This document shows, one piece after another, positions 51,291 to 58,663 of a stretch of DNA of 64,000 nt; the stretch's first letter is position 1, and every line of letters begins with the position of its first letter. Under the pieces are notes generated by a model, which did no database searches, had not been told where the DNA came from, and worked only from the letters and a program-made list of their open reading frames with translations. The stretch covers positions 786,062 through 850,061 of the forward strand of contig NZ_CP012185.1 of the NCBI RefSeq assembly GCF_001420995.1, given 5' to 3'. This stretch comes from Pseudonocardia sp. EC080619-01 (GTDB taxonomy: Bacteria; Actinomycetota; Actinomycetes; Mycobacteriales; Pseudonocardiaceae). The position numbers and the translations under genes are program-made.

Positions 51291-52460
51291 TCAGAGCCGC
51301 TCGATGATGGTGGCGTTCGCCATGCCACCGGCCTCACACATGGTCTGCAGCCCGTAACGGCCGCCTGTTGCCTCCAGCTGGTGAAGCATGCTGACCAGCA
51401 GGCGTGTCCCGGACGAGCCGAGCGCGTGACCGAGGGCGATCGCTCCACCACGGGGGTTCAACCGCGCAGGATCGGCTCCGAACTCCCGTGCCCAGGCCAG
51501 CGGCACCGGTGCGAACGCCTCGTTGACCTCGTAGGTGTCGATGTCGTCGATGCTCAGCCCCGAACGTGCCAGAATCCTGTGGGTGGCCGGGATAGGGCCG
51601 GTGAGCATGAACAACGGGTCGTCGCCGACGACCGAGAACGAGTGGAATCGCGCACGGGGGCGCAGGCCCAGCTCGACCGCTCGCCGCTCGCTCATGATCA
51701 GCACGGCCGAGGCGCCGTCGCTGAGCGGAGACGAGTTGCCCGGCGTGATCCTCCACTCGATGTCGGGGAAGCGCGCGACCATCTCGTCCGTGCGGAACGA
51801 GGGCTTCAGGCCGCCGAGTCCCTCCGCGGTGGTGCTCCCCCGCACCGTCTCGTCAGCGGTCAGCGCCGGCGCCTCGGGCACCTCGACAACCTCGGCGGCG
51901 AAACTCCCGTCCGCCCAGTTCTGCGCGGCTCGGCGGTGGGACTCGGCCGAGTACGCATCGAGCTCGTCCCGCTCGAGCTTCCACCGCTGGGCGACCAGCT
52001 CCGCCGAGACGCCCTGGTTGACCAGACCGTCGGGGTAGCGGGCGTCCGCGCGTACACCCATGCCAGTCGGGCGTGAGCTCCCGATCGGTACGGCACTCAT
52101 CGACTCCACGCCTGCCGCGATGACGATGTCGTGGGCTCCGGCGATGATCGACTGCGCGCCGAACGCCGCCGCCTGCTGGCTCGATCCGCACTGGCGGTTC
52201 AACGTGGTGCTCGGGACCGACTCCGGCAGGCCGGCTCCCAGCACGGCGTTTCGCCCGATGTTGCCCGACTGCTCACCGACCTGCTGAGCACAGCCGGTGA
52301 TCACGTCCTCGACGAGGGCCGGGTCGATCCCGGTCCGGTCGACCAGAGCGTGTAGCTGCCCGGCGAGGAGATCGGCGGGGTGGACTCCGGACAGTCCCCC
52401 ACCGGCCTTGCCCTTGGCGACCGGCGTCCTGACGGCATCGACGATGACCGCGTGCTCCAC
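51291..52460 (-). CDS. Thiolase (acetyl-CoA acyltransferase)
   Basis: 389-residue thiolase with all catalytic residues: the acyl-accepting Cys91 in LNRQCGSSQQAA, NEAFA, His345 in GGAIALGHALGSSG and Cys375 in MCEAGGMANA. It cleaves 3-ketoacyl-CoA with CoA, the last step of a beta-oxidation turn (FadA/FadA5/FadA6 type). The GTG at 52460 follows AGGGGAG. First gene of an operon with the NMO-like protein, a small ORF and the MBL hydrolase; divergent from a TetR gene. Confidence 0.95.
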   Translation of the reverse strand: MEHAVIVDAVRTPVAKGKAGGGLSGVHPADLLAGQLHALVDRTGIDPALVEDVITGCAQQVGEQSGNIGRNAVLGAGLPESVPSTTLNRQCGSSQQAAAFGAQSIIAGAHDIVIAAGVESMSAVPIGSSRPTGMGVRADARYPDGLVNQGVSAELVAQRWKLERDELDAYSAESHRRAAQNWADGSFAAEVVEVPEAPALTADETVRGSTTAEGLGGLKPSFRTDEMVARFPDIEWRITPGNSSPLSDGASAVLIMSERRAVELGLRPRARFHSFSVVGDDPLFMLTGPIPATHRILARSGLSIDDIDTYEVNEAFAPVPLAWAREFGADPARLNPRGGAIALGHALGSSGTRLLVSMLHQLEATGGRYGLQTMCEAGGMANATIIERL

Positions 52461-52489
52461 GGCGACTCCCCTACGAGCGACTACAAATT

Positions 52490-52503
52490 CTAAAATCGAG
52501 TAA
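52490..52503. promoter_or_regulatory. Weak CTAAT-type site between thiolase and TetR genes
   Basis: CTAAA-ATCG-AGTAA lies in the AT-rich divergent region, 30 bases before the thiolase GTG and about 60 before the TetR start. It matches the island motif only partly, but its position suits autoregulation by the TetR protein. Confidence 0.35.
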
Positions 52504-52561
52504 AACACGCTCGCCGACGGTGCGCCACCACTGTGTGACCTGCGTCGAATATCCTGCGGTC

Positions 52562-53188
52562 GTGCCTCGCAGGACCATCTCACCCGACACGTCCGAATCC
52601 GCCGACACCAAGTCGGCGCGGACGCGAGCCCGCCTGCTCGATGCCGCCGCCAAGGTCCTTGCCCGGAAGGGCTTCAGTGGGACCAGACTTCAGGACATCG
52701 CCGAAGAGGCAAACATTCAGGCGCCGGCGATCTACTACTACTACCCCTCGCGGGAAGACCTGATCGAGGCAGTGCTCTACGAGGGCGCCACGGCGATGCG
52801 CGAGTTCCTCACCCAGCGGCTCGCCGAACTCCCCGAGAACACTTCGCCCTCGGACCGACTCTCCACGGCCGTCGAGGCCCACCTGCGTCACGAGCTGGAG
52901 CTCTCCGACTACGCCCGCGCGGTCATCCGCAACGCCAACCAGATGCCCGACCAGTTCAGCAGGCGCGCGCTGGAGACCGTCACCGAGTACAACGAGATCT
53001 GGCGGGGTCTGATCGACGACCTCGCCGCCGCCGGCCTACTCCGGGCTGACGTCGTCCCATCCGTGGGACGGATGCTGGTCCTGGGAGCGCTCAACTGGTC
53101 TGTCGAATGGTGGGACCCGGAGCGCGGGTCGCTCGACGAGGTCATCTCCGTGGCCAAGTCTATGGTCCTGCATGCCCTTCGACCTTGA
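52562..53188 (+). CDS. TetR family regulator (KstR2-like)
   Basis: 208 residues from the GTG at 52562; a GTG at 52520 would add 14 residues. The HTH is RTRARLLDAAAKVLARKG, then FSGTRLQDIAEEANIQAPAIYYYYPSREDLIEAVLYEG. The C-terminal domain, with LSDYARAVIRNANQMP and LGALNWSVEWWDPERGSLDEV, closely follows the layout of KstR2-type repressors, which bind ring-derived acyl-CoAs in sterol catabolism. It is divergent from the thiolase operon and is my best candidate for the island-wide regulator; that is inference. Confidence 0.9.
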   Translation: MPRRTISPDTSESADTKSARTRARLLDAAAKVLARKGFSGTRLQDIAEEANIQAPAIYYYYPSREDLIEAVLYEGATAMREFLTQRLAELPENTSPSDRLSTAVEAHLRHELELSDYARAVIRNANQMPDQFSRRALETVTEYNEIWRGLIDDLAAAGLLRADVVPSVGRMLVLGALNWSVEWWDPERGSLDEVISVAKSMVLHALRP

Positions 53189-53526
53189 TCGAGAGCGTAG
53201 CCACGGGATGCCGATTCCGAGGCTGCGACGCGCGCAGCGCTGCGTAGCAGCCCCTCCGCCAGCGACACCCGTCCTCGTTACGCGCCTGCTCGAGTCCGCC
53301 GGTAGACCCCCGAGCGTTGAACTCCATGCGGATCTCCTGCGCCCGGCCCCGTGACGACCTCGACACCGGATGCCACGGCAAGCAGACGGGTCGGTTCTCC
53401 GGGCTCGTCGACACGGGCGGGGACGACGGTGCGGGCGAGCGCATCGGCGGCCAGGTCCAGCTGTAGACGTTGCTCCCAGGAGATCCGCAGCTTCCCGTGC
53501 CGAGCAACCGCGCTGTAGGCATCCGG
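53189..53526. other. Intergenic region with unrecognised minus-strand relic
   Basis: About 340 bases between the converging TetR and crotonase genes. On the minus strand the text LQLDLAADALARTVVPARVDEPGEPTRLLAVASGVEVVTGPGA, split over frames, looks like a protein relic, but I cannot name the family. Confidence 0.35.
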
Positions 53527-54348
53527 TCAGCGCCCCTGGAACCGGGCGGGCCGACGCTCGGCGAAAGCCGTAAAGGCTTCCGCCAGGTCCTCCGACGGCG
53601 CGAATGCCGCATTCCACGCGGCCACGTATCGCAGACCAGCCTCGACGCGGGGGGCTCGCTCAGCATCCAGCACATCCTTAATCCCGCGGACGGTCAGTGG
53701 TGGGTTCGCGGCGATGGCGCGGGCGAGCGCGTCTGCCGCGTCCAGAAGACCTGCTTCGTCCGGCAGCACGTCGTTGACGAGACCAATCGTCGCCGCTCGT
53801 TCGGCGTCGACATCCGCGCCGGTCAGCGCGAGCTCGCGCAGATGCCCGTCACCGATGATCCCTACGAGCCGCTGGAGGCTTCCGAGGTCAGCGACGATGG
53901 CCACCCGGGCCTCACGCACGCTGAAGATCGCGTCAGCCGAAGCGAGCCGGACGTCCGTGGCGGCGGCGAGATCCACTCCCCCGCCCACGCACCACCCGGC
54001 GATTGCAGCCACGACAGGGGTACGGCAGTCGGCGACGGCGGTCACGGCCGACTGCAGCTCGCGCACCTCACGCAGGAAGGACGTCCTGGCCGTGACAGTC
54101 GGGCTCTGCAGCAGCGGTTCGAATGAGCCTCGCATCGTCTGTAGATCCAATCCGTACGAGAACGATCCACCACTGCCGTGCAACACGATGGCTCGAACCT
54201 GCGGATCGTCGTCTAGCTCTCCGAACACTCGGGGCAGCTCCGCGAACAACTCCGGACCCATCGCGTTCCCTGGTCCGGGGCCCAACAGCTCCACGCGAGC
54301 GACGTGCTCGTCTACCGACACCTTGAGAGCTCTACTCTGCGGGTTCAT
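53527..54348 (-). CDS. Crotonase family, dienoyl-CoA isomerase-type
   Basis: 273-residue enoyl-CoA hydratase/isomerase fold. Oxyanion-hole segments are SFSYGLDL (62-69) and GWCVGGGVDLA (118-128). Three acidic residues, Asp126, Glu146 and Asp154 (in VADLGSLQRL), have the same spacing (20 and 8) as the Asp176/Glu196/Asp204 set of rat ECH1, so it is more likely a delta3,5-delta2,4-dienoyl-CoA isomerase than a hydratase. The ATG at 54348 follows AGGTGG. Monocistronic at the edge of the island; suggests an unsaturated substrate. Confidence 0.88.
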   Translation of the reverse strand: MNPQSRALKVSVDEHVARVELLGPGPGNAMGPELFAELPRVFGELDDDPQVRAIVLHGSGGSFSYGLDLQTMRGSFEPLLQSPTVTARTSFLREVRELQSAVTAVADCRTPVVAAIAGWCVGGGVDLAAATDVRLASADAIFSVREARVAIVADLGSLQRLVGIIGDGHLRELALTGADVDAERAATIGLVNDVLPDEAGLLDAADALARAIAANPPLTVRGIKDVLDAERAPRVEAGLRYVAAWNAAFAPSEDLAEAFTAFAERRPARFQGR

Positions 54349-55027
54349 CAGTCCACCTCTCCGCGCCTGACGGCTGGTGTCCAAGTCCAACCAGCCTCGA
54401 TTTCGACAGTGAGTCCGCTCCGGCATCGGTACCACCCGCCAGTTCGCCCTCGAATCCGTCTGACGGCCGAGGAGGGATCGGCGCTCTGGTACCGCAAGTG
54501 GCTCGACTCGCCAGGTCGCCCGACCCGCTCGCATGACAGCTCGTGCGCAGTGCGAATGTTCTCGTCGAGCTACGGTGCAGCCCCGATCACCAACTACTTG
54601 AACGTGATCAGCCTCCGGGTCGGGGACTCATTGGGGTCAGTCCCGAGAACGGCGAGGGCCACAGCGGCGTTGGTGAGCCGACACAGCGCCCGCGTCCCGC
54701 GGGATGTATGCGACCGTGACGGCATCGAGTGCACTGTCGCGATGACAGCAGACGCCTACCCGCACGACCGATCAACGAACAAGGTCGATGACCTGTTGGA
54801 AGCCCTCGGCATGGGCTCAGCTATCTCAAAGCCCGAGGTGCCGAGGACCTGCTGCGATCTCGACACCGAGGTCAGGACGTTCGACGGCGCCCGGTTGCCG
54901 GTCGAACAGTCGCCGCACGACGACATCATGATCCTCGTCGGCACCCAGAGAACAGTCGAGTCCGTCCCTGTGGTCGAAGGACACGCGATCGCCAATGCGT
55001 GATCGGACCAGCCAAAGATCAGAACCC
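54349..55027. other. Boundary region between catabolic island and mce operon
   Basis: About 680 bases. The only recognisable item is the IS256 transposase fragment at 54760-54900. A 232-residue frame spans most of the region, but outside the fragment it shows no homology and is not called. Confidence 0.45.
54740..54905 (+). pseudogene. IS256-family transposase fragment
   Basis: Short plus-strand relic with DRSTNKVDDLLEALGMGSAISKPEVPRTCCDLDTEV, which matches the conserved VSTRxVDDLVxALG...ISKSEVSRICxxLDxEV segment of IS256 (mutator-type) transposases. Sequence on both sides no longer matches. It marks an old insertion at the border of the mce operon. Confidence 0.6.
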
Positions 55028-56077
55028 TCAGCCCTCAACACGGGGATACACGTCGGTAGGCCGCTCCTGGTCTGCCAGAGTGTGTCGTCCCACTCCGGCC
55101 CCGATCGGGCCCGGCGCCGGCCCGTACGATTCCCGGATCGCCCGCTGGGCGGGCTCGGGCAGCTCGTGCAGCATCGCCTCGACCCGCTCCCGGCGACGGT
55201 GCACCGCCTGCCGGTCGGGCATCCCCGACGACGCCTCGAGCTGCGGCTTGAGCGGCGGCAGGCCCTGCAGCTCCCCCGCCTCGGCCATCTCCCGCTCCGC
55301 CTGGCCCGCGTCCTTCTCCTCCGACATCCCGATCGGCCCCTCACGACGGCCGTTGAGGAACTGCGCGACCACCGGCTCCTCCGAGGTCAGCAGGACCTCC
55401 CGCGGACCGAACATCGCCAGGTGCTTGCGGTACAGCAACCCGATGTTGTCCGGCACCGTCTGCGCGGTGTTGATGTCGTGCGTGACGATCAGGAACGTCG
55501 AGTCCGTCTGCGCGTTCAGATCGATGATCAGCTGGTTCAGGTACGCCGTGCGCACCGGGTCCAGACCCGAGTCCGGCTCGTCGAACAGGATGATCTCCGG
55601 CTCCAGCACCAGCGCCCGGGCCAGCCCGGCCCGCTTGCGCATGCCACCGGAGATCTCACCCGGCAGCTTGCCCTCGTCGCCGCGCAGGCCGACCAGGTCC
55701 ATCTTCTCCAGCACGATGTCCCGGACCTGCGACTCGCTCTTCTTCGTGTGCTCGCGCAACGGGAAGGCGATGTTGTCGAACAGGTTCATCGACCCGAACA
55801 GCGCGCCGTCCTGGAACAGCACCCCGAACAGCTTCCGGATCTCGTAGAGCTTCGACTCCGAGCATCGGACGAGGTCGGTGTCGTGGATCATGATCGACCC
55901 CTTCTCCGGCTTGAGCAGCCCGATCAGGGTCTTCAGGAACACCGACTTACCGGTACCCGACGGGCCCAGCAGCACCGACACCTCGCCCGGGGGCAGGGTC
56001 AGCGTCACGTCGGACCAGATGTTGGCCCGACCGAAGGACTTCGTGAGTTCCTCGACCTTCACCTCGACACCGGACAT
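55028..56077 (-). CDS. mceG: Mce ABC-transporter ATPase MceG (Mkl)
   Basis: 349 residues. ATPase domain with Walker A GPSGTGKS (38-45), Q-loop FQDGALFGSMNLFDNIAFPL, signature SGGMRKRA (143-150), Walker B ILFDEP and the MlaF-like DSGLDPVRTAYLNQLI. A C-terminal extension of about 100 residues (IGMSEEKDAGQ, QAVHRRRERVEAMLHELPEPAQRAI) is characteristic of MceG. It powers lipid import by YrbE/Mce complexes at the membrane. It is the last gene of the mce operon, 27 bases after an Mce-associated gene, with a GAGAGGAA ribosome-binding site. Confidence 0.95.
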   Translation of the reverse strand: MSGVEVKVEELTKSFGRANIWSDVTLTLPPGEVSVLLGPSGTGKSVFLKTLIGLLKPEKGSIMIHDTDLVRCSESKLYEIRKLFGVLFQDGALFGSMNLFDNIAFPLREHTKKSESQVRDIVLEKMDLVGLRGDEGKLPGEISGGMRKRAGLARALVLEPEIILFDEPDSGLDPVRTAYLNQLIIDLNAQTDSTFLIVTHDINTAQTVPDNIGLLYRKHLAMFGPREVLLTSEEPVVAQFLNGRREGPIGMSEEKDAGQAEREMAEAGELQGLPPLKPQLEASSGMPDRQAVHRRRERVEAMLHELPEPAQRAIRESYGPAPGPIGAGVGRHTLADQERPTDVYPRVEG

Positions 56078-56104
56078 CGAATTCCTCTCGAGTTCAGAGC
56101 ACGT

Positions 56105-56968
56105 CTAGAAGTTGCGGAGATCGGAGACGAGCCAGCGTCCGTCCACCCGCTGGACTGTGACCTCGGCTCGCCCGGCGTTGGTGCGGGGTGTCTCGTCGCC
56201 CCGACTCGCCTCCTGGGTCAGGTAGAGCAAGGCCGTGACACGGTCGGTGTCCGCGGACACGACACCAGCCCGGGTCACAACCGTGCGCGTCCCCACACCA
56301 CCTTCCAGTGCCGGACGCACGACCGTATCCAGCACCATGTCGAACTGGTTACCGAAGTCCCCGGTCACGAGGCTGCGGGCGCGCTCGAGATCCGGACCTT
56401 GGGACGCCGGCTGATAGGTCAGCACCTGCTCGACAGCGCTACGGGCCGCCGCCAGGCCGTCGACCCGTGCCTGCTCGGTCTGCTGCGCTGGACGCACGAC
56501 GACGAAGTAGAGAACCGCTGATGCCGCGAGAAGCAACACCGCGAGCGCCCCGATCGCCACCAGCAGGATCCGACGACGACGGACAGCTTTGGTTCGGATC
56601 GCGGTCCCAAGGCGACCCACGCCGGCCAGCAGAGTCGTCAGACGCGCGCCGCGCGCCCGCCCGGCCTCCCGGTCCGGCTGCCCGGTGTCCGGAGTGTCCT
56701 GCTCATCGGCGCCGCCAGCCGGATCCTGATCAGGTGACACCACCGGTGCCTCGGAGCCCAGCGCCGGCTCCGGCTCCGGCTCCTCGCCCAGGCTGGGGCC
56801 GTCGCCGGGGTCTCCGGCCACCTCCGCGACCGTGGACTGGTCGTCGTCAGTCGTGGCCGTATCCGAGAGATCCGGGTCGGCCTTCACGTCGTCCAGTCCA
56901 GCATCGACGCGCGCTTCACTGTCGAGCTCGGAGATCTCCGGCGACTGGTCTGTGCCCGGCTGCTTCAC
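56105..56968 (-). CDS. Mce-associated membrane protein (Mam)
   Basis: 287 residues. A long acidic, disordered N-terminus (about 1-110) precedes one membrane helix (RILLVAIGALAVLLLAASAVLYFVVV, about 131-157) and an extracytoplasmic NTF2-like domain ending QRVDGRWLVSDLRNF, the usual finish of Mas/Mam proteins. These stabilise Mce complexes. It starts at a GTG overlapping the preceding stop (GTGA). It has the longest cytosolic tail of the four paralogues here. Confidence 0.88.
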   Translation of the reverse strand: MKQPGTDQSPEISELDSEARVDAGLDDVKADPDLSDTATTDDDQSTVAEVAGDPGDGPSLGEEPEPEPALGSEAPVVSPDQDPAGGADEQDTPDTGQPDREAGRARGARLTTLLAGVGRLGTAIRTKAVRRRRILLVAIGALAVLLLAASAVLYFVVVRPAQQTEQARVDGLAAARSAVEQVLTYQPASQGPDLERARSLVTGDFGNQFDMVLDTVVRPALEGGVGTRTVVTRAGVVSADTDRVTALLYLTQEASRGDETPRTNAGRAEVTVQRVDGRWLVSDLRNF

Positions 56969-57555
56969 GGTGCCACCTCCACTGTCGAGACCTTCCAGGC
57001 GCCTTCCTCATGCCGCAGCCCGAGCAGAAGCCTGAAGTCCCTGGGAGCGCCGTCCGGCACCTCGGTGTTGCGGACCGTCGTGCTCGCACTGACCAGGGCG
57101 GTCGCGGTCTGGTCGTCGATCTGTTCGATACCGATCGAGTCCACGCCTCCCTCGGCCTTCACCTGCCCTTGCGACAGGATGGCGCCGAAGACCTCGGAGA
57201 AACGACCGAGCTCGGTCCTGAACGGCTCGGTCGCGACACCCAGCATGCTGTCGACATTGGCCTGCGCGTTGTCGGCGTCGATTCGGATGAAGTCGTGCAC
57301 AACGCGGGTCGAGACGTCGACGATCTCGGCGCGCGCAGATCCGGCGTCAGCCGTGTCACGCCAGCTCACCGCAACAGTCGCCGCAGCGACGACCGCCAGC
57401 ACGAGGAGCACTCCGACGAGGACCGGCGCGACGAGACGCCGCACCGAGCCCACGGGCCCCCCGACGACACGGGAGCTCCCAGCCGCCGTTCCCCTCTTAC
57501 CTACGCCGTGCTCCGGTGCCTTCGGGGCCGGAGCGTCGTCCGCCGCATCGGTCAC
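56965..57555 (-). CDS. Mce-associated membrane protein (Mam)
   Basis: About 196 residues: short cytosolic arm, one helix (LVAPVLVGVLLVLAVVAAATVAVSW), then the extracytoplasmic domain with ATEPFRTELGRFSEVFGAIL, VRNTEVPDGAPRDFRLLLGLRHEEGAWKVSTVEVAP. I chose the GTG at 57555 because it gives the same GTGA overlap seen at its neighbours; an ATG at 57582 would add 9 residues. Confidence 0.85.
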   Translation of the reverse strand: MTDAADDAPAPKAPEHGVGKRGTAAGSSRVVGGPVGSVRRLVAPVLVGVLLVLAVVAAATVAVSWRDTADAGSARAEIVDVSTRVVHDFIRIDADNAQANVDSMLGVATEPFRTELGRFSEVFGAILSQGQVKAEGGVDSIGIEQIDDQTATALVSASTTVRNTEVPDGAPRDFRLLLGLRHEEGAWKVSTVEVAP

Positions 57556-58088
57556 ACTTGATCCAGTCCGGCGATCAGCCATCGGCCGTCGACCTCCCGC
57601 ATCGTCACCTTCGCCTGCACAGTGTCGACCCGCTCGCCGTCGTTCGTCGTCGTGCTCTGGTTGACGAAGACGAGCACGTCAGCATCCGATCCCGAGGAAC
57701 CAAGCCACCCAGCGCCGACCACCCGGGCGATGGTCCGTGCCCTCAGGCGTTCGGCGTTCGGCCGGACCGACTCGTTGAAGAGTCTCTTGTAGTCGTCCCG
57801 GAAGACCCCGGTCGTCGTATCGTCGACACTCGTGGCCGCCGCGTCGAGATTCGTGCCGTCGTACGACAGCAAGGTCTGGATCTGCGACGTGGCTGCGCCG
57901 AGCACCGCCTCGCGATCGTCCGCCTGACCTTCGCGAGTGAGAAACACCCAGCCCAGGATCCCGGCTGCCACCGCAAGGACGCCGATCACCACGAGCAGAG
58001 CCACCACGACGGTCCGCCTCGGTGGACGCTGCCCTCGGGCTGTCGCCGTCGCGGTGTCCGCGGTCGCCACCTGGCGCAGCCGCCTCAC
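57552..58088 (-). CDS. Mce-associated membrane protein (Mam)
   Basis: 178 residues: basic N-terminus, helix TVVVALLVVIGVLAVAAGILGWVFL, then an extracytoplasmic domain with VLGAATSQIQTLLSYDGTNLDA, FRDDYKRLFNESVRPNAER and the closing VTMREVDGRWLIAGLDQV. The GTG at 58088 overlaps the previous stop (GTGA); an ATG at 58118 is the alternative. One of four paralogues in tandem. Confidence 0.85.
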   Translation of the reverse strand: MRRLRQVATADTATATARGQRPPRRTVVVALLVVIGVLAVAAGILGWVFLTREGQADDREAVLGAATSQIQTLLSYDGTNLDAAATSVDDTTTGVFRDDYKRLFNESVRPNAERLRARTIARVVGAGWLGSSGSDADVLVFVNQSTTTNDGERVDTVQAKVTMREVDGRWLIAGLDQV

Positions 58089-58663
58089 GGGACGAACTCC
58101 AGTCGCGAGACCAGCCATCGGCCACCGTCCTCCTCCACCGTCAGCCGCATCCGGTACTGACGCGGTTCACCGTCAGGCACCTGTGCGTTCCGCACCGTCG
58201 ACTCTGCGGCCACGAGCACCACGGCCCGGCCCGACCCCCGTTCGGCCACTCCCGCCGCCGTCACCGACCCGGTGGAACTCACGTCGGCGTCACGTATGGC
58301 CCCGGCAAACATTCCGGAACGATCGTCGACCTGGTCTCCGAACTCTCCGGTCGCACCATCGGAGAGGCGACGCATCGTCTCGTCGGCAGTACCCGGGTCG
58401 ATCGTGAGCAGATCGGTCACAGTCTGGCGCGCCGCCACCAACGCGGGCTCGTCCGCGCCAGAACCGCCAGCGATACGCACTGCCAGCACCACGATCAGCG
58501 CAGTGAGCAGGACGGCAACGACCGCCAGACCACCGGGAACAGCGTTGGCACGCCATCGCGAGCGTCGGCCGGACTCGCGTCCGCCGTCCCCGCCCTCGGT
58601 CTCGTCCAGCGCCGTGGGGTCGTCGATCATCTCGCGCTCCCCTCTCGTCATTCCTGCAGTCAT
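58085..58663 (-). CDS. Mce-associated membrane protein (Mam)
   Basis: 192 residues: cytosolic acidic arm, helix VPGGLAVVAVLLTALIVVLAVRIA, extracytoplasmic domain with AARQTVTDLLTIDPGTADETMRRL, then VRNAQVPDGEPRQYRMRLTVEEDGGRWLVSRLEFVP. The ATG at 58663 overlaps the mceF stop (ATGA). It shares the VRN-(T/A)-(E/Q)-VPDG-(A/E)-PR motif with the protein at 56965-57555, so those two are close paralogues. Confidence 0.87.
   Translation of the reverse strand: MTAGMTRGEREMIDDPTALDETEGGDGGRESGRRSRWRANAVPGGLAVVAVLLTALIVVLAVRIAGGSGADEPALVAARQTVTDLLTIDPGTADETMRRLSDGATGEFGDQVDDRSGMFAGAIRDADVSSTGSVTAAGVAERGSGRAVVLVAAESTVRNAQVPDGEPRQYRMRLTVEEDGGRWLVSRLEFVP

Noticed and set aside
52520..52561. Longer TetR start at 52520
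   Set aside because: It adds 14 residues without homology and lies closer to the promoter; the GTG at 52562 gives the usual N-terminal arm.
54304..55002. 232-residue plus-strand ORF
   Set aside because: Only residues matching an IS256 transposase fragment are recognisable; its start overlaps the crotonase gene antisense.
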